Made by a program: the position numbers and the translations under genes. Below, piece after piece: positions 1 to 11,032 of a stretch of DNA of 64,000 nucleotides. A model generated the notes under the pieces. It searched no databases. It saw only the letters and a list, made by a program, of their open reading frames with translations, and was not told where the DNA came from. Position 1 is the first letter of the stretch. Every line of letters starts with the position of its first letter. The stretch comes from Pelagophyceae sp. CCMP2097. Lineage: Eukaryota > Sar > Pelagophyceae. The DNA is taken from positions 82,471 through 146,470 of the forward strand of contig MU657165.1 in NCBI GenBank assembly GCA_026770575.1, written 5' to 3'.

Positions 1-130
1 TGATGATTCCAATGAGGCTCCTGCTCGACCTCAACTCCCAATTTTAGCAATCGCATCAACCACCAATCGCTAAATCGGCCGAGTTGCTGCCTTTTTCTTC
101 CCAAAGGTGGAACCTCGGATTTGCTGGGCG

Positions 131-165
131 ACAGACAAACAAACAGACGGACGGACAGACAGACA
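131..165. repeat. Degenerate GACA/GACG microsatellite
   Basis: A run of about 35 bases is built from ACAGACAA, CGGA and CAGA tetramers in a region with no convincing gene. It is simple-sequence DNA. The frames crossing it show no conserved protein motif. Confidence 0.7.
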
Positions 166-193
166 TAATTGCCCCTGGTAATCCTTCAATCAA

Positions 194-256
194 AGGACCC
201 GAAGGGCCCTTGCCGTAAACTGACGTTGAATAAACGGCAAGGACCCTTCGGGTCCT
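194..256. repeat. Long near-perfect inverted repeat (hairpin)
   Basis: Two 23-base arms (194-216 and 234-256) are complementary with a single mismatch and are separated by a 17-base, AT-richer spacer. The stem would be very stable as RNA or cruciform DNA. It lies about 350 bp upstream of the first exon recognised for the kinase gene. It could be a terminator or processing hairpin of a transcript to the left, or a small inverted-repeat element. No flanking target-site duplication is evident. Confidence 0.65.
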
Positions 257-601
257 CAAAAATGCCTGAAAATACTCCACAATCCCATTTGGTACGTGCG
301 ACTCGATATCGAGTTCACCTCTTCCCATCCGCGATTGTGTGGAACTCTTCCCATCGCAATCGCGGACAGTTCCCGCGGCGCCCGCCCGTCTCCGAAGTTG
401 TCCGAATCTGTGACAGTGGTGACTGAAAAGTTGGTTGTGCAACCGCACGAAATTTCATCATGTTGCGGCCCGCGTGGGACGTCCGCCGCTTGCGTTCGAA
501 TTGGGAAGACGCGGCGGCGGCCGGCACCGGCTCCCCCGCGCCGCGCAGCCGCGCCGCCCCGCGGCCCCGGCCGGCGTCGGGTGCGGCCTCGGCGGTGGCG
601 G

Positions 602-2906
602 ATGCGCGAGGAGCAGATGACGCCTGCGGTGACGCCGGGGATAGCCAAAGCGGCCCTCCTCCTCGAGACGGGCCGCATCGACACTGCGGCGTTCCAGCAA
701 ATCGTCGCCGCAGACGCACGCTTCCACATCGAGGTGCCCAAGCAGCGTCCAAAGCCAAACCCGAGCCACCACCGCACCGCGCCGCCGCCGAGCCGCACAG
801 CGCGCTTAGGAGGCGCGCCTCGAGGCGGACTGCGCCTGGGCCGCGCTCGCGAAACTCCGCGCCGAGGCGGGCGACGCGGCGCACGCGGGCGTCGCGCATA
901 CTTCGGTGGATGTCGGGTCTGTGCGCGAGGACGTGTCGTTCGACGTGTCGCACGCCGCCGCGGACATCGACTCGTTCTTCGCCACCGAGGCGCGCGCGCA
1001 CACGGACGTCGACTCGGTCTTCGACACGCGCTATGACACCTTTCGGCCGCCGCCTCAGAGGGCCGCGGAGCCCGCGTTGGTCGGGCCCGCGCCCGTCGGC
1101 CTGGGCACAATCCAGATTGGCGACGGCGAGTTCGACGTCGACGAGGACTCTGACGACGAATCAGAGCGCGCGTCGTCCGTGGCGACGGCGCCGCCCGCGG
1201 TGGCGGCGGCACGCGGGGCCGGGCCGATCGTCCTCGGCGACGAGCCGCGCGATGGGGCGCACCGCATCGGCGGCGTGGTCAAGCCGAAGCGCAGGATCGG
1301 CCACGTCTTTGGGGCGCTTCTTCGAACAATCGTCGAAAAGACGAGGCGGCCGTCGGCGAACAACCTCGCCGCCCTATCGCTCTCGCCGACGGCCGGCGAC
1401 GACACGCACCGCAGCGGGAGCAGCGGCGGCTCGTCGCCGCCTGGGACGGCGGCGACGGTCGAGCCGCACTTCGCGGCCCCGTCGGTGGTGCGGCGGAAAG
1501 GAAGGCCGATGCGGCCGCGCATGTCGGAACAGCCCTTTTCACCGTCGGACTTCACCCGGCTGCGCGTCCTCGGGCAAGGGGCGTACGGGAAGGTTTATCT
1601 TGTCAAGAAGTCTTCGTTCCCGGACCCGGGCAAGACTTATGCCATGAAGGTAATGAATAAGGCAGATCTCGTCAAGGGCGCTCTACAGGACCAGGCGTAT
1701 GTCGAGCGCGACATCACACGGGACGTGCGTGGACGCCGTTTTGTTCGAGACTCGGATCCGCCGCGAGGCCGCATGTCGATCATAGGCGCGGCACGCGTTC
1801 GTGGCTCGCCTTCGCCACTCGTTCCAGACCGAGTCGCGGCTGTACCTGCTCATGGACTATTATGCGGGCGGGCCGCTGCACGACGCGCTGCGGCGCGCGG
1901 CGCCCAAGGCGGACGGCCGGTGCACCGTTGGGCAGATGCGCTTCTACGCCGCGGAGCTCGTCCTCGGCCTCGAGTACTTGCACGGCAGAGGCATCGTGCG
2001 TCACCGGACCCTCTGCATACGCTCGAGGGTTTCTCTAGGTGCACCGGGACATCAAGCCCCCCAACGTTTTAATTGACGCGCAAGGCCACGTAGCCATCAC
2101 GGACTTTGGCATGGCCATCCGTTCCCGCGGCGAGGACGACGAAGACGCAGCGGCGCGGCGGCGCGAAGGTTCGCCGCCGCGGTCGACGATGTTCTGCGGC
2201 ACGGACGAGTACATGGCCCCCGAAATCTTCTCGCGCGGCAAGGACTACGGCTTCGCGGTAGACTGGTGAGCGTCGCCCGGACCCCGCGCGGCCGCGCACT
2301 TGCGGGACGCACCTTGTAGGTGGGCGCTGGGAGTGCTGTGCTACGACGTCGTCGCCGGCCGCTCGCCGTTCCGGCCGACGCGCTCGGACTGCGACCGCGA
2401 GCAGCTGACGACGGCAAAGGGCATTCGAATGAAGCTTTGGGAGAACATCCTGCGCAAGCAACCCGACTACCCCGCGGACAAGTTCGACGACGCTGACGCG
2501 GTGTCGTTCCTATCCGCGCTGCTGACAAAGGACGAGTCTAGCCGGCCTTCCACTTCGGAGCGCATCCGAAGCATGCCGTTCTTCCGCGAGTTGGACTGGG
2601 CGCGCGCCGAGCAGTGCCACCTCGAGCCGCCGTTCGTACCGTCAGTCTATTGCGCGCTCATTGGCTTTCGAAAAACGTGGCGTTGGACTGCGCGCTCGTG
2701 GGGCCACGTATCGGCGACGCCTTTCGCGTAGGACCGCGCGGTCGTGGGGCCACGTCGACGCGGCGGGCGACTTCGTGTGCACGCGGCTCGACGACGCTCT
2801 TCCCAAGCTCGACAAGGATGGCGAGTCCGATGTTGAAGACCCCAAGGGCCGCGAGACACCAAAGTTGGCGGCGTTCCCGGGCTACGCTTGGACGCGCGCC
2901 GACTGA
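602..2906 (+). CDS. AGC-family serine/threonine protein kinase with long N-terminal extension
   Basis: Six exons can be joined cleanly: 602-733, 810-1724, 1786-1995, 2039-2265, 2320-2640 and 2732-2906. Together they give a 659-residue protein. Introns are 43-91 nt and all GT-AG. The kinase domain starts near residue 295, with the glycine loop GQGAYGKV (about 299), the lysine in YAMKV (about 322), catalytic HRDIKPPN (about 421), DFG (about 441) and the activation segment FCGTDEYMAPE (about 472). That segment resembles S6K/AKT-type AGC kinases. The tail ends in FPGYAW, like an AGC C-tail. The first ~290 residues are acidic and Ser-rich without a recognised PH or other domain. The exact family (S6K-, AKT- or PKA-like) cannot be set from sequence alone. 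The start ATG is the first in frame with a clean splice; upstream exons cannot be excluded. Confidence 0.88.
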
Positions 2907-3075
2907 CCACCAGTGTATAAATACCTCCGTTCCCGACTCTGTTCCCTAGACTGGTGCTGACGCGTCGAGGCGCGCCGATTGACGACACCGCAGGCCTTGG
3001 TTACGATTTTTGTGCGCAATGCGAGAGCCTCCGCGGTGCGGCGCCGCAGCCGTTGCTGCGGCGGCCGCGGGTCGA

Positions 3076-4402
3076 TCAGAGGCCGCCGTTGATGAGTTTG
3101 ACGAGGAGGGCTTTTTGGGCGTGGAGTCTATTTTCCGCCTAGCGGAACATCACGGGGCACAGTCGTCGGGCGTATTCGTTTTCGGTCGGAAACAGCACTC
3201 GAATCGGCTCCGAGAGCGGGCACCTGATCAAACACAATCGACTGCGGCCCGTCGATGACCTCCGCAGTCTGCTCCTCGCCGCGCATGGCGGGCAGGCAGT
3301 TCATGAACACCGCCGACTTGTCCTAAGGGTGGGGGTCGGTTGGGGCCGATGGGTACGAGTCTAGACGCGGGCGAGTACGGCGAGCTTCATGAGACTCGCG
3401 GTGACCTGGAACGGCATCAAAGCGGCGAGCCGCTTGGCCTTTGCGTCGCCGGCGATGCCGTACGACATCCACGAGTCGCAGTAGATCGCGTCGACGCCCG
3501 AGACGGCCTCTTCAGCCGTGCCGCAGACCTTCACGCGGCCTGCGCCGAGCTGCTCGCACTCCTCGAGGACGCCATCCTCGATGGCGAAGTCGGCGCCGGG
3601 CGGCCCCGCGACGCGGCAGTCGATGCCCATGATCGCGCACGCTCGCATGAGGTCGTAGGTGACGTTGTTCTGGCAGTCTCCCACAAACGCGAATTTCAGC
3701 CCTCCGTCGACCAAGGACAACGCGTTGCCGCCGAACTTGTGCTCCGCGAGCGTCTGCAGGTCGGCGAGCATTTGCATGGGGTGCGCCGCGTCGTCCAAAG
3801 CGTTGATGATGGGCACCGTCGAGTTTTGCGCAAGCCCCGCAATCTGCGCGCGCGTCCCGACGCGCGCCGTCACGGCATCGACCATGCGCGAGAGCACGGC
3901 GCCCGTGTCTTCATAAGTCTCCTTTTTGCCCAACGGCGAGTCGCCGGTCATGTACGCGATCGCGTGGCCCCCGAGTTGAGTCATGCCCACCTCCAGAGAG
4001 ACGCGCGTGCGCAAGCTCGGCTTCTCGAAGAGCATGAGCAGCGACTTTTGCTTCAAAGCGTCGGCGTACCGCAGCGGCGACGCCTACGAAAAGCGGGTCC
4101 CCCCACGCACAAACGAGCAGGTCCGAGGCCGCGCAAACGAGCAGACGAGGGCCGGCTTGACGCGTGCGCTCCGATGGCGCCTCGCCGTGCCGCCCGAGGC
4201 CCGCCGGCGGCGCCCCGCGCGCGGCCCGCGCGCGGCCGCTGCGGGCGGCGCTCCCTGGCCCCGGGAAGAAAGAGTCCACCCTTGGGGCTTCCGGTTTGCG
4301 CACCTTCATGTCGATGGCCATGTCGAGGACGCCGACGATCTCCGCGCGGCTCAGGCTGCTGATCTTCGTCACGTGGCGCAAGGAGGCCATTTTGGACGCC
4401 AT
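3076..4402 (-). CDS. OTC: Ornithine carbamoyltransferase
   Basis: Exons on the minus strand are 4304-4402, 3379-4083, 3224-3322 and 3076-3138, giving exactly 321 residues. The enzyme makes citrulline from ornithine and carbamoyl phosphate in arginine biosynthesis or the urea cycle. Visible motifs are the carbamoyl-phosphate loop SLRTR (residues 56-60), HPMQ (134-137), the ornithine-side CLPA (277-280), and the C-terminal signature GPQSIVFDQ continuing across the last intron into [12 protein letters not shown]. Introns are 56, 85 and 220 nt. The protein starts with only a few residues before the conserved [11 protein letters not shown], so no organelle presequence is apparent unless an unseen 5' exon exists. 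The gene is convergent with the kinase and divergent from the FAIM-PX-PDZ gene. Confidence 0.93.
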
Positions 4403-4737
4403 ATCCGAGGTCCGAGGCTTCGCCGAAGTTGAACGTCAAATTCACTGGTGAGTGCGCACCCAAATCTTGCGAGGGCGTGCTATGAGTCCCGGGGACTCCG
4501 TCCAGCCCAAAATATGCCGGGACGACCGCGGGCGCCGTGTTCGGGGGGGCTTACAATTGTAGTACTAGTAGGGGAAGGCCGGATTCGCCGCGGATTCGCG
4601 GGCCAGATCCTCTTTTAGCGAGCATAAAATTCTTGGGCCGCCGCGACGCGGGCTTTCTTGGCGCCTCAGCGCCTTGCTTGGGTGGCTCGGCGGTTCGTGG
4701 ATCGTCGGCGCGGTAGCTTGCGCGGACTTTGTAAAGA
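4403..4737. promoter_or_regulatory. Divergent intergenic region
   Basis: This 335 bp spacer separates the minus-strand OTC start from the plus-strand FAIM-PX-PDZ start and presumably holds both promoters. I see no TATA box or other recognisable element. It contains short AT-richer stretches near 4555-4570 and 4618-4632. Confidence 0.4.
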
Positions 4738-5994
4738 ATGGTTTCTTTGTTCTCCGGTGAGGTGCAGCGGACGTGGCGCTTCGTCGACGGGGCGGGCGCG
4801 GACCACGAGGTCTCGCTGCTGCACGACCCGCTCACGGGCGCCAGAGCCGCGCTCGTGGACCACGACGAGCTGCCGGGCAGCGCCGGCACGACGTCCGTCT
4901 TCCACGCCGCAAACACAACGCTCCCCTTCCGCGCCGGCAGCGCCCAGGGCAGAATCGTGATCGCGCGCGACCGCTGGGGCTTCGCCTACGCCTGCGTCGC
5001 CGACGGCCAAGTCCTGCGCGAGGCCACTTCGGGCGACCGCGCCGACGCCGCACCGCCGCCGCGCCTCTCTGCGCGCGTCGTCTCCGCGTGCGTGACGCGC
5101 GACCACGCCGCCGCAAACGCCATCACTTGGTACCTCGTCGAGACGCGCCTCGGGCCCGAGTCTGACGAGTCGAACCCGTTCGGCTTATCGTCGGGTCCGA
5201 CGACGCGCGTGCACCGCCGTTTCCGCGACTTTGCCGACCTCGACGGCGCCGTCTTCGCGGCGCTGGCGGGGCACCACATGCGTTCCTCGGTGCCGCGGCT
5301 GCCATCGCGGCAGTTTAAGATGGTGACTGATCACAACGACGCCGCGTTCGTCGAGCGCCGCCGCGGCCAACTCGACGACTACCTTAGACGCCTCGTTTCG
5401 GTGCCGCACGTCCTCGCCTTGCCGGCGTCGCTGCCCTTTGTTGGGGTGACGGACCACGTGCGGGAGTTTTCCGTCGTGTTCCAAGGCCGGACGCTGGGCT
5501 TCACGGTAGCAAAGTGCGCCGCGAGGCAACCGCCGCCGGGCATTTACGCGCCCACGGCGCCAGACTTCCCCGCATACGTCGCGCACCTCGACGCCGACGC
5601 GCCCGACGCCGACGGCGCGGGCGCCATCGCCGCGGGCGACGTGCTCTCGAAGATCTCCGGCCTCTCCACGGCGGGCATGCCCTTCCGAAGCGTCATCGCA
5701 GCCATCCAACACTCCCAAAGGCCCCTCATGCTCCACTTCCTCGCCGCGAGGCAGCGGCCACGCGCCGCAATCGGCGAACGCGCGGCCGCGCAATCTGCCG
5801 GCCGCGAGCAATCTGCCGCCGCCGCGCCGCCCGTCGACGCGTTTGACGGCAGATTCGCCGACGAGCGCAAAGGCGGGTTCGACAACGAGTTCGCCGACGT
5901 GCCGATGCCGCCGCAGGCGCACGAGCCGCTCCTGCCGCCGCCGCGCCCGCGGTGGCGCGACGACGGCGACGACGGATTCGGCGACAGACTCTAG
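4738..5994 (+). CDS. FAIM-like / PX / PDZ multidomain protein
   Basis: A single uninterrupted 418-codon frame. Residues ~10-95 (WRFVDGAGADHEVSLLHDP through DRWGFAYACVADGQVL) match the beta-sandwich pattern of FAIM (Fas apoptosis inhibitory molecule): an initial W, a DG-H-V strand, and GFAY near the end. Residues ~110-225 look like a phosphoinositide-binding PX domain, with RVHRRFRDFADL, an SVPRLPSRQF basic/proline segment and RRGQLDDYLRRL. Residues ~230-320 look like a PDZ domain, with REFSVVFQGRTLGFTV followed later by GDVLSKISG. The tail is Pro/Asp-rich and disordered. A membrane-associated scaffold role is inferred from PX and PDZ. The FAIM call is the weakest of the three. The start ATG is immediately followed by the conserved region. 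Confidence 0.75.
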   Translation: MVSLFSGEVQRTWRFVDGAGADHEVSLLHDPLTGARAALVDHDELPGSAGTTSVFHAANTTLPFRAGSAQGRIVIARDRWGFAYACVADGQVLREATSGDRADAAPPPRLSARVVSACVTRDHAAANAITWYLVETRLGPESDESNPFGLSSGPTTRVHRRFRDFADLDGAVFAALAGHHMRSSVPRLPSRQFKMVTDHNDAAFVERRRGQLDDYLRRLVSVPHVLALPASLPFVGVTDHVREFSVVFQGRTLGFTVAKCAARQPPPGIYAPTAPDFPAYVAHLDADAPDADGAGAIAAGDVLSKISGLSTAGMPFRSVIAAIQHSQRPLMLHFLAARQRPRAAIGERAAAQSAGREQSAAAAPPVDAFDGRFADERKGGFDNEFADVPMPPQAHEPLLPPPRPRWRDDGDDGFGDRL

Positions 5995-7131
5995 CGGCCC
6001 GCCGGCCCGCGCACCCCGCTGCGCAGTCGGAGACCGGCGCGCGGCGGCGGGCTGCCAGCGACGTTCCCGCGAGCCTCGCGCCAGCGACGTTCCCGCGAGC
6101 CTCGCGCCCCGACGCACCCCCGACGTGCGCCGCGCCGGTCGCTGCGCATGGAATAATTTGCGACGCATCTCAAAAGCCCCCCTCGCCCGACGCGCCGCCA
6201 GTGAGCCGCTGCGATGGCCGCTGGAGGCCCCTTGTCGGACGGATGTTGATACAGTGTCACCCTCAAGCACGGCTCTTCCAAAACGGCCCCTTTCAGGCTT
6301 TCCCCGACGTGCAACCCGTGTGCACCACCTCCGCTCTGCGCTGGGGAGCCCCAGCTCTGCGGACCCGTGGTTGTTGCGCGTGGGCTGTAAGAGTCGGTAA
6401 CAGTCACTGAGTAAGACCCTCTTTCGCGAGGCTTTGACTCAAGTTAGGCCCGGTTTCTGCGCAGCTTGCGATCTTACAAGGGGTATCGGCGATAAAGCCG
6501 ACCTCAAGTGGCGCAAGTTTGTGCCTCCAAGAGGCCGCCTGCGGGGGTGGGCGTGGTCGCTATGGGCCTCCCTGCCCCCCGGGGTGTCCGTGACATGATC
6601 AGCCTCGAGGAGGGCGCCTTGCAAGGGCGCGAACAAGCGTTTCCCCCAATATTTTGGACTTGATAAAATCTTTATTTGCCTCTTTACCTTGATTATGAAC
6701 CGATTTTGCCTCCGTATTGCGAAGGTTCGGGCCCGGCCGCGGCTGTCCATCGCAGGACCGCCCGGATCAAAAAACTGGCTATGTGACGGGGCGGGTCCAT
6801 ACGTACTGGGGTGGTATTTGACTTGTCCCGTGCGAGTGCCGCGAGTGGCGCTTCAGACGAGCCAAAACAGACGTTCTGATTTTTAGTTTGGGCGTTTTTA
6901 ACAAAAGATTTTTTTGGGCCATGGCATTGCCGGACTCAGCGCGACGTCCTCTATGACTTCCAACAGGGCCAAACTCCAACCGACGAAAACTCCGATGGAC
7001 AGAAAGTCCTCAGCGTCATTAGCGATACCCCATGTAGACGTCGCCCGGGGCGATCCAAGGACCGCTCGGGGCTTGTAATCCAGGCGGCGCGCGTCCTTTT
7101 GCGCGCGGCGTGGTCAGTTTGGTCAGTTTGG
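5995..7131. other. 1.1 kb intergenic region, no gene seen
   Basis: No frame here shows domain-like conservation or consistent splice signals. Composition drops in GC after about 6640, around the AT-rich stretch near 6657-6690. It may hold the 3' UTRs of the flanking convergent genes or an RNA gene that I cannot recognise. Confidence 0.45.
6055..6106. repeat. Exact 26-bp tandem duplication
   Basis: The unit 6055-6080 is repeated without change at 6081-6106, just downstream of the FAIM-PX-PDZ stop codon. It is probably a recent slippage duplication in the 3' flank. Confidence 0.85.
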
Positions 7132-7138
7132 TCAGTTT
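7112..7138. repeat. Three tandem copies of GGTCAGTTT overlapping the SMC5 stop
   Basis: Three perfect 9-bp units lie at 7112-7120, 7121-7129 and 7130-7138. The third overlaps the minus-strand SMC5 stop codon (TCA on the plus strand at 7132-7134). Each unit carries another in-register TGA, giving a series of back-up stops. Confidence 0.8.
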
Positions 7139-10100
7139 GCGTCGAGTTTCTTCTTTTTGCGCTTGAAGCTCTCCAAGTCCCAGTCGCCGGGCCGCTTGAC
7201 GTTGTAGGGTCCGTTGAAGACGATGAGGGCGCGGACGTCGGGGTGGTTCATGTCCGTCAGGCCCTGCAGGAGCTTTGGCGTGATGAGGAAGTACTGGGGC
7301 GCCTCCGGCCCTGTCGAGTTTTGGACGATGCGGTTGAATACAATTCGTTCGTTGACCTCGTCCATGCCCTGGTTGATTTCGTCGACGACGCGGAACGGCG
7401 ACGGCATGTGCGCCTGCAGCGCCATCAAGAACATGATGGTCGAGACGCTTCGCTCGCCGCCCGACTGCACGTGCGCCTGCAGCCGGCGCAGCTGCGCAGC
7501 GTCGCGGAAGGAGACGAGGATGGCGAGACCCCACTTGTCAAAGGTGTCGCCCTCGACGAGCTCGACGTCGCCTGTGGCGCGCAGCGACTGCATGTAACCT
7601 CCGAACTTTGTCCGCAAATCCGCCAACGCCGCGCGGAGCCGCGCCTCCCAGGGCAGTCTGAGAGCATCCAGGCGCCCCTGGGCGCCAGCCAAGTCCGACT
7701 CCTGGGCCTCGACGCGTTTCTCGAGGTCGACAATGGCCTTGAGGATTTCTCTGTACTGCTCGAGCAGATTCTTGTCCTCGTGGATCCTCTCCGCCGCCGC
7801 GCGCTCCAGTTTGATGGCCTCAGTCAACTCGTTGATGTCGTTGGGGAGAGTGTTGAGCTTCTCGCGCAAGCCGGGTTCGTCGAGGTCCGCCTTTGCTTTC
7901 GCGGCCTCCTGGCTCCGCTTCGCCTCCGCTTTCAGCTCGTCGAATTTCGCAGACGCCGCTCTCACGGCCACCTGCAAAGCTTCGCCCTCGCGCTCCTTCT
8001 CGCGCAGAGCCGCCTCGGCCCGCGCCTTTTGCTCATAGGCCACTTTTACGGCGAGCACGGGCGCGGCCGCGTCCACCGTCGCATCAATCAAAGCGCCGTC
8101 CAAGTGCGCCGCCTCGCCAAAGCCCGCGACGAGCTTGGCCACGTCGCCGGAGACGCGCTTGGCCAGCCTCGCGCGCTGCGCGGAAACGTCGGATTTCGCC
8201 ACGGCGGCCGCCGCCTGCGTCGCGGCCTTGTCCAGGCGGTCCAGCAGCGCCCGTTCCTTGGCCAGCTCCTGCACGGCCCGCGTGCGCTGCCCGCGCGCCA
8301 CCTCCAAGTCGCGCAGCCGCGCCGCCACCGCCTCGGCCGCCGCCTTTGCCTCTTGGATGTTGGCCCTGGCCACGGCCACCTGTTCGTCCGCATTCTCCAA
8401 ATCCTGCTGCAGCCGAAGCATCTCAGCCGGGTCCGTCGACTTGAGGAACTTCAGAATGTCTTTGCCCCGCGTCGCCGCCGTCGAAATCGTGACGTCGCCG
8501 CGCTGATACCTAAAATGCCGCGTCGGACCTGACGCCGTCCAAAGAAAGGGTCAAACGCACCTCGACGCGATGCCCTGGTGCCTTGTCAGCGCGACCTTGC
8601 CGCCGCGGTCGGCCTTGGAGGAGGTGACGATGAGGTAACCTCCCCCGCTGCGGCCGGATTTCAGCACGGCGTCGAGGTCCCTCGACTGCGCGTCGTCGTC
8701 CAGGACCGCCTCCGTCGCCTCGGCGCCGACGAGCGTCGAGTGCAGAGAGCTGTACGAATTCAGCACTTGCCGCACCGCGCCCTACATCCCGGAAGATATC
8801 AACAAGGGCGAAACAAAGTGACAAACAAGGCCCCCAACAAAGTGACGACAAACAAGGCCCCCCGCAACACCAAAGGGCCACGCACTGGGCAGTCGATGAG
8901 CTCGTCGACATAGCCCTCGATTTTCCCCTTTTGCTGGAGCATCCGGAACTGTTCCTCGTCGTAGGGCCGGCTCGGCGGCCGGTAATCCGTGTCGCAGCAA
9001 AGTAAGTTGACCGTCGAGTAGTCGCGGTCCCCTTTGGTGATCTTCTCCAGCTGATCGTAGTCGCCTTTCGACTGGCACACAAAGGCCGTCCAGATCCAGC
9101 CGCCGACGACGGACTCGACGACGTGCTCGTCTCGCGGCGACTTGGCCGAGACTTCCAGCGAGACGGGTCCGAGGACGGGCTTGCGGAAGCTGCCCGCGTG
9201 CGCGTCCACGTGCCTGCGGAGGCGCGCGCACTGCGACGACGCCTTGTTCAGGCCGGCGAGGTTGTCTAGTCTGCGGGCGGCCGTGTTCTGCGCCTGCGCG
9301 AGCTGCGCGGCGGCGTAGGTGCGACCCTTTTGCGGCATTCGAAGGGCCGTATTTGCGTCCGCGACGCGAGTCTGCGCCGCCACGTCTTCCGCGCGCGCCG
9401 CGTCCATCTCCGGCCGCATCGCGGCCAGCTCGGCCTGGAGGCCCTCGACGTCAACACTTTCCGCCGCCGCCTCGACACGAGCCGCTTGGTCCGCCGCCTT
9501 TGCGCGAGCAGTCTCCATCTTCTTCCGAAGCGTCTCCTGCTCGAAGTCCAGATTGTTCGACTGCGCGCGGTGGTCCTCGATCGCCTCGCGGAGGCCGCCG
9601 AAGCCCTCAACGGCCTTTGAAGCCTGGCCCTTGAGCGACGCGCACTCCTGTTTCTTCGACTGGAACTTGCGCTCCAGCTTCTGCGCCGCGGCGTGGGCGG
9701 CGCGCGCCGCGCCGCGGAAGGGCTCGACGGCGGCCTCGGTGGCGCGCAGCCTCGTCTGCGCCGCGTCGCGAGCCTCCCGGGCTTCTTTCGCAACTTCCTT
9801 CGCGCTTTCGAATTCCATCCAGAGCAACCTCTGCGCGCACAAAGCCGCCTTGTCCAGATGCTCCTGCCGCTGCTCCAGCCGTTCCTTGTCCGGGAGGAGC
9901 TGGTCCCGTCTGGCCTTGAGCTCGTCGAGATCGTCCCGTAAAGTCGCTTTGCAGCGGTCGCTCGACTGCATCTCCTTTTCAAGCTTGACCAGCTCGTCGT
10001 GCGAGTCCACCAGGGCCTGGCCGCCCAGGGCCTTTTCCGTCTCGCGCAGCAGCCCGACGGAGTCGAAGGAAGAGAACTCGCCGACCTTTTCCTGAGGCAG

Positions 10101-10793
10101 AAACGTGCACAAGTTTGCAATCTGAATATTGTGCTCCTCAACAACCCGCTTCACTTCCGGCTCGTTTGTCGCCTTGCCGTCCAACTTCCACTTGGAAGAG
10201 CCGCGCGCCGTCCGCGCCAGCTCGCGCCGCACGACCATCTTCTTGCCCCCGTGCGAAACCAGCTCAATCTCAGTGTACGCCTCGTCGCAACCTGTTGAGG
10301 GGGCGTGCGAGAGGCGCGCCGTCGAGGGGCGACTCTCGGGCTCGCCGGCCACCCAGCTCCCGGGAAGAATTTTACGAAAAGAGACGCCGCGGGGCTCGTA
10401 CCGTTCATGACAAAGTCGCTGACGAGGTCCGCGCGCCCGAGGACCTTGACCGACGCCCCGAGTCCGATGGCGATGGCGCACACGATGGACGACTTGCCTG
10501 CGCGGAAAGGGTCGACCACCGGGCCGCGCGGCACCGCGAAGCACCAGAGGCGGCAGCGGCGGCGGTTCGCTCACCGGTGCCGTTCGGCCCCATGACGACG
10601 TTGAGCCGCGGCCCGGGCCGGAACTCAACCTCGCTGTACCTGCGGTCGGCGCCTCGGCTTCATCTTTCGACGCGGCCTTTTTCGACTTCGGGTCTCGAGC
10701 CGCTCGAGGGGAAGCCGACGCGGCGGCGGACGTGAGGAAGTTGTGCAGCTTGATCCGCACGATGGACCCGAACCCATACTCGGAGACGCTCAT
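7132..10793 (-). CDS. SMC5: SMC5, structural maintenance of chromosomes 5
   Basis: Six minus-strand exons (10732-10793, 10575-10639, 10402-10497, 8886-10291, 8561-8781, 7132-8509) give 1075 residues, typical for SMC5. The N-terminal ATPase half has FGSIVRIKLHNFLTY and the Walker A GPNGTGKSS (38-46). The early CTFLPQEKVGEFSSF motif is characteristic of SMC5. Two long coiled coils flank a hinge near GGWIWTAFV. The C-terminal half has the ABC signature QSGGERSVST (965-974), Walker B FRVVDEINQGMD and the terminal QYFLITPKLL. It partners SMC6 in the SMC5/6 complex for recombination and genome stability in the nucleus. Introns are 51-110 nt. The start ATG fits the family start, with only six residues before the conserved FGSIV. 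Confidence 0.95.
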
Positions 10794-11032
10794 CCTCGCC
10801 CTCGAGGCCTCGGCGCAGGCCGGCTCACCACAGTTGCGCGATTCAAAATTATACTTTTTCCGGCGCGAAGCACACATCAAATCTTTGGACCTCGCACAAG
10901 GGTCGGAAGGTGGCGCGTCGCACCACTGCCACCAGGCGGGCGGCCTCGACTGCGCCTGCGCCTGCGGGCAAACTCCTTCCCGACTCGGGCACCTCGCGAC
11001 TCCGGGGCCGGCCTTGTCGAATTTTGGTTTAT

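Larger units (their letters stand above)
1..601. other. Left-edge region without a supported gene
   Basis: Apart from the microsatellite and hairpin, 1-601 holds only GC-rich open frames with no conserved motif. A 5' exon or untranslated leader of the downstream kinase could lie here, but nothing fixes it. Confidence 0.5.

Noticed and set aside
7893..8444. Pro/Arg-rich plus-strand frames over SMC5
   Set aside because: They are antisense shadows of the SMC5 coiled coil, whose six exons give an exact full-length protein.
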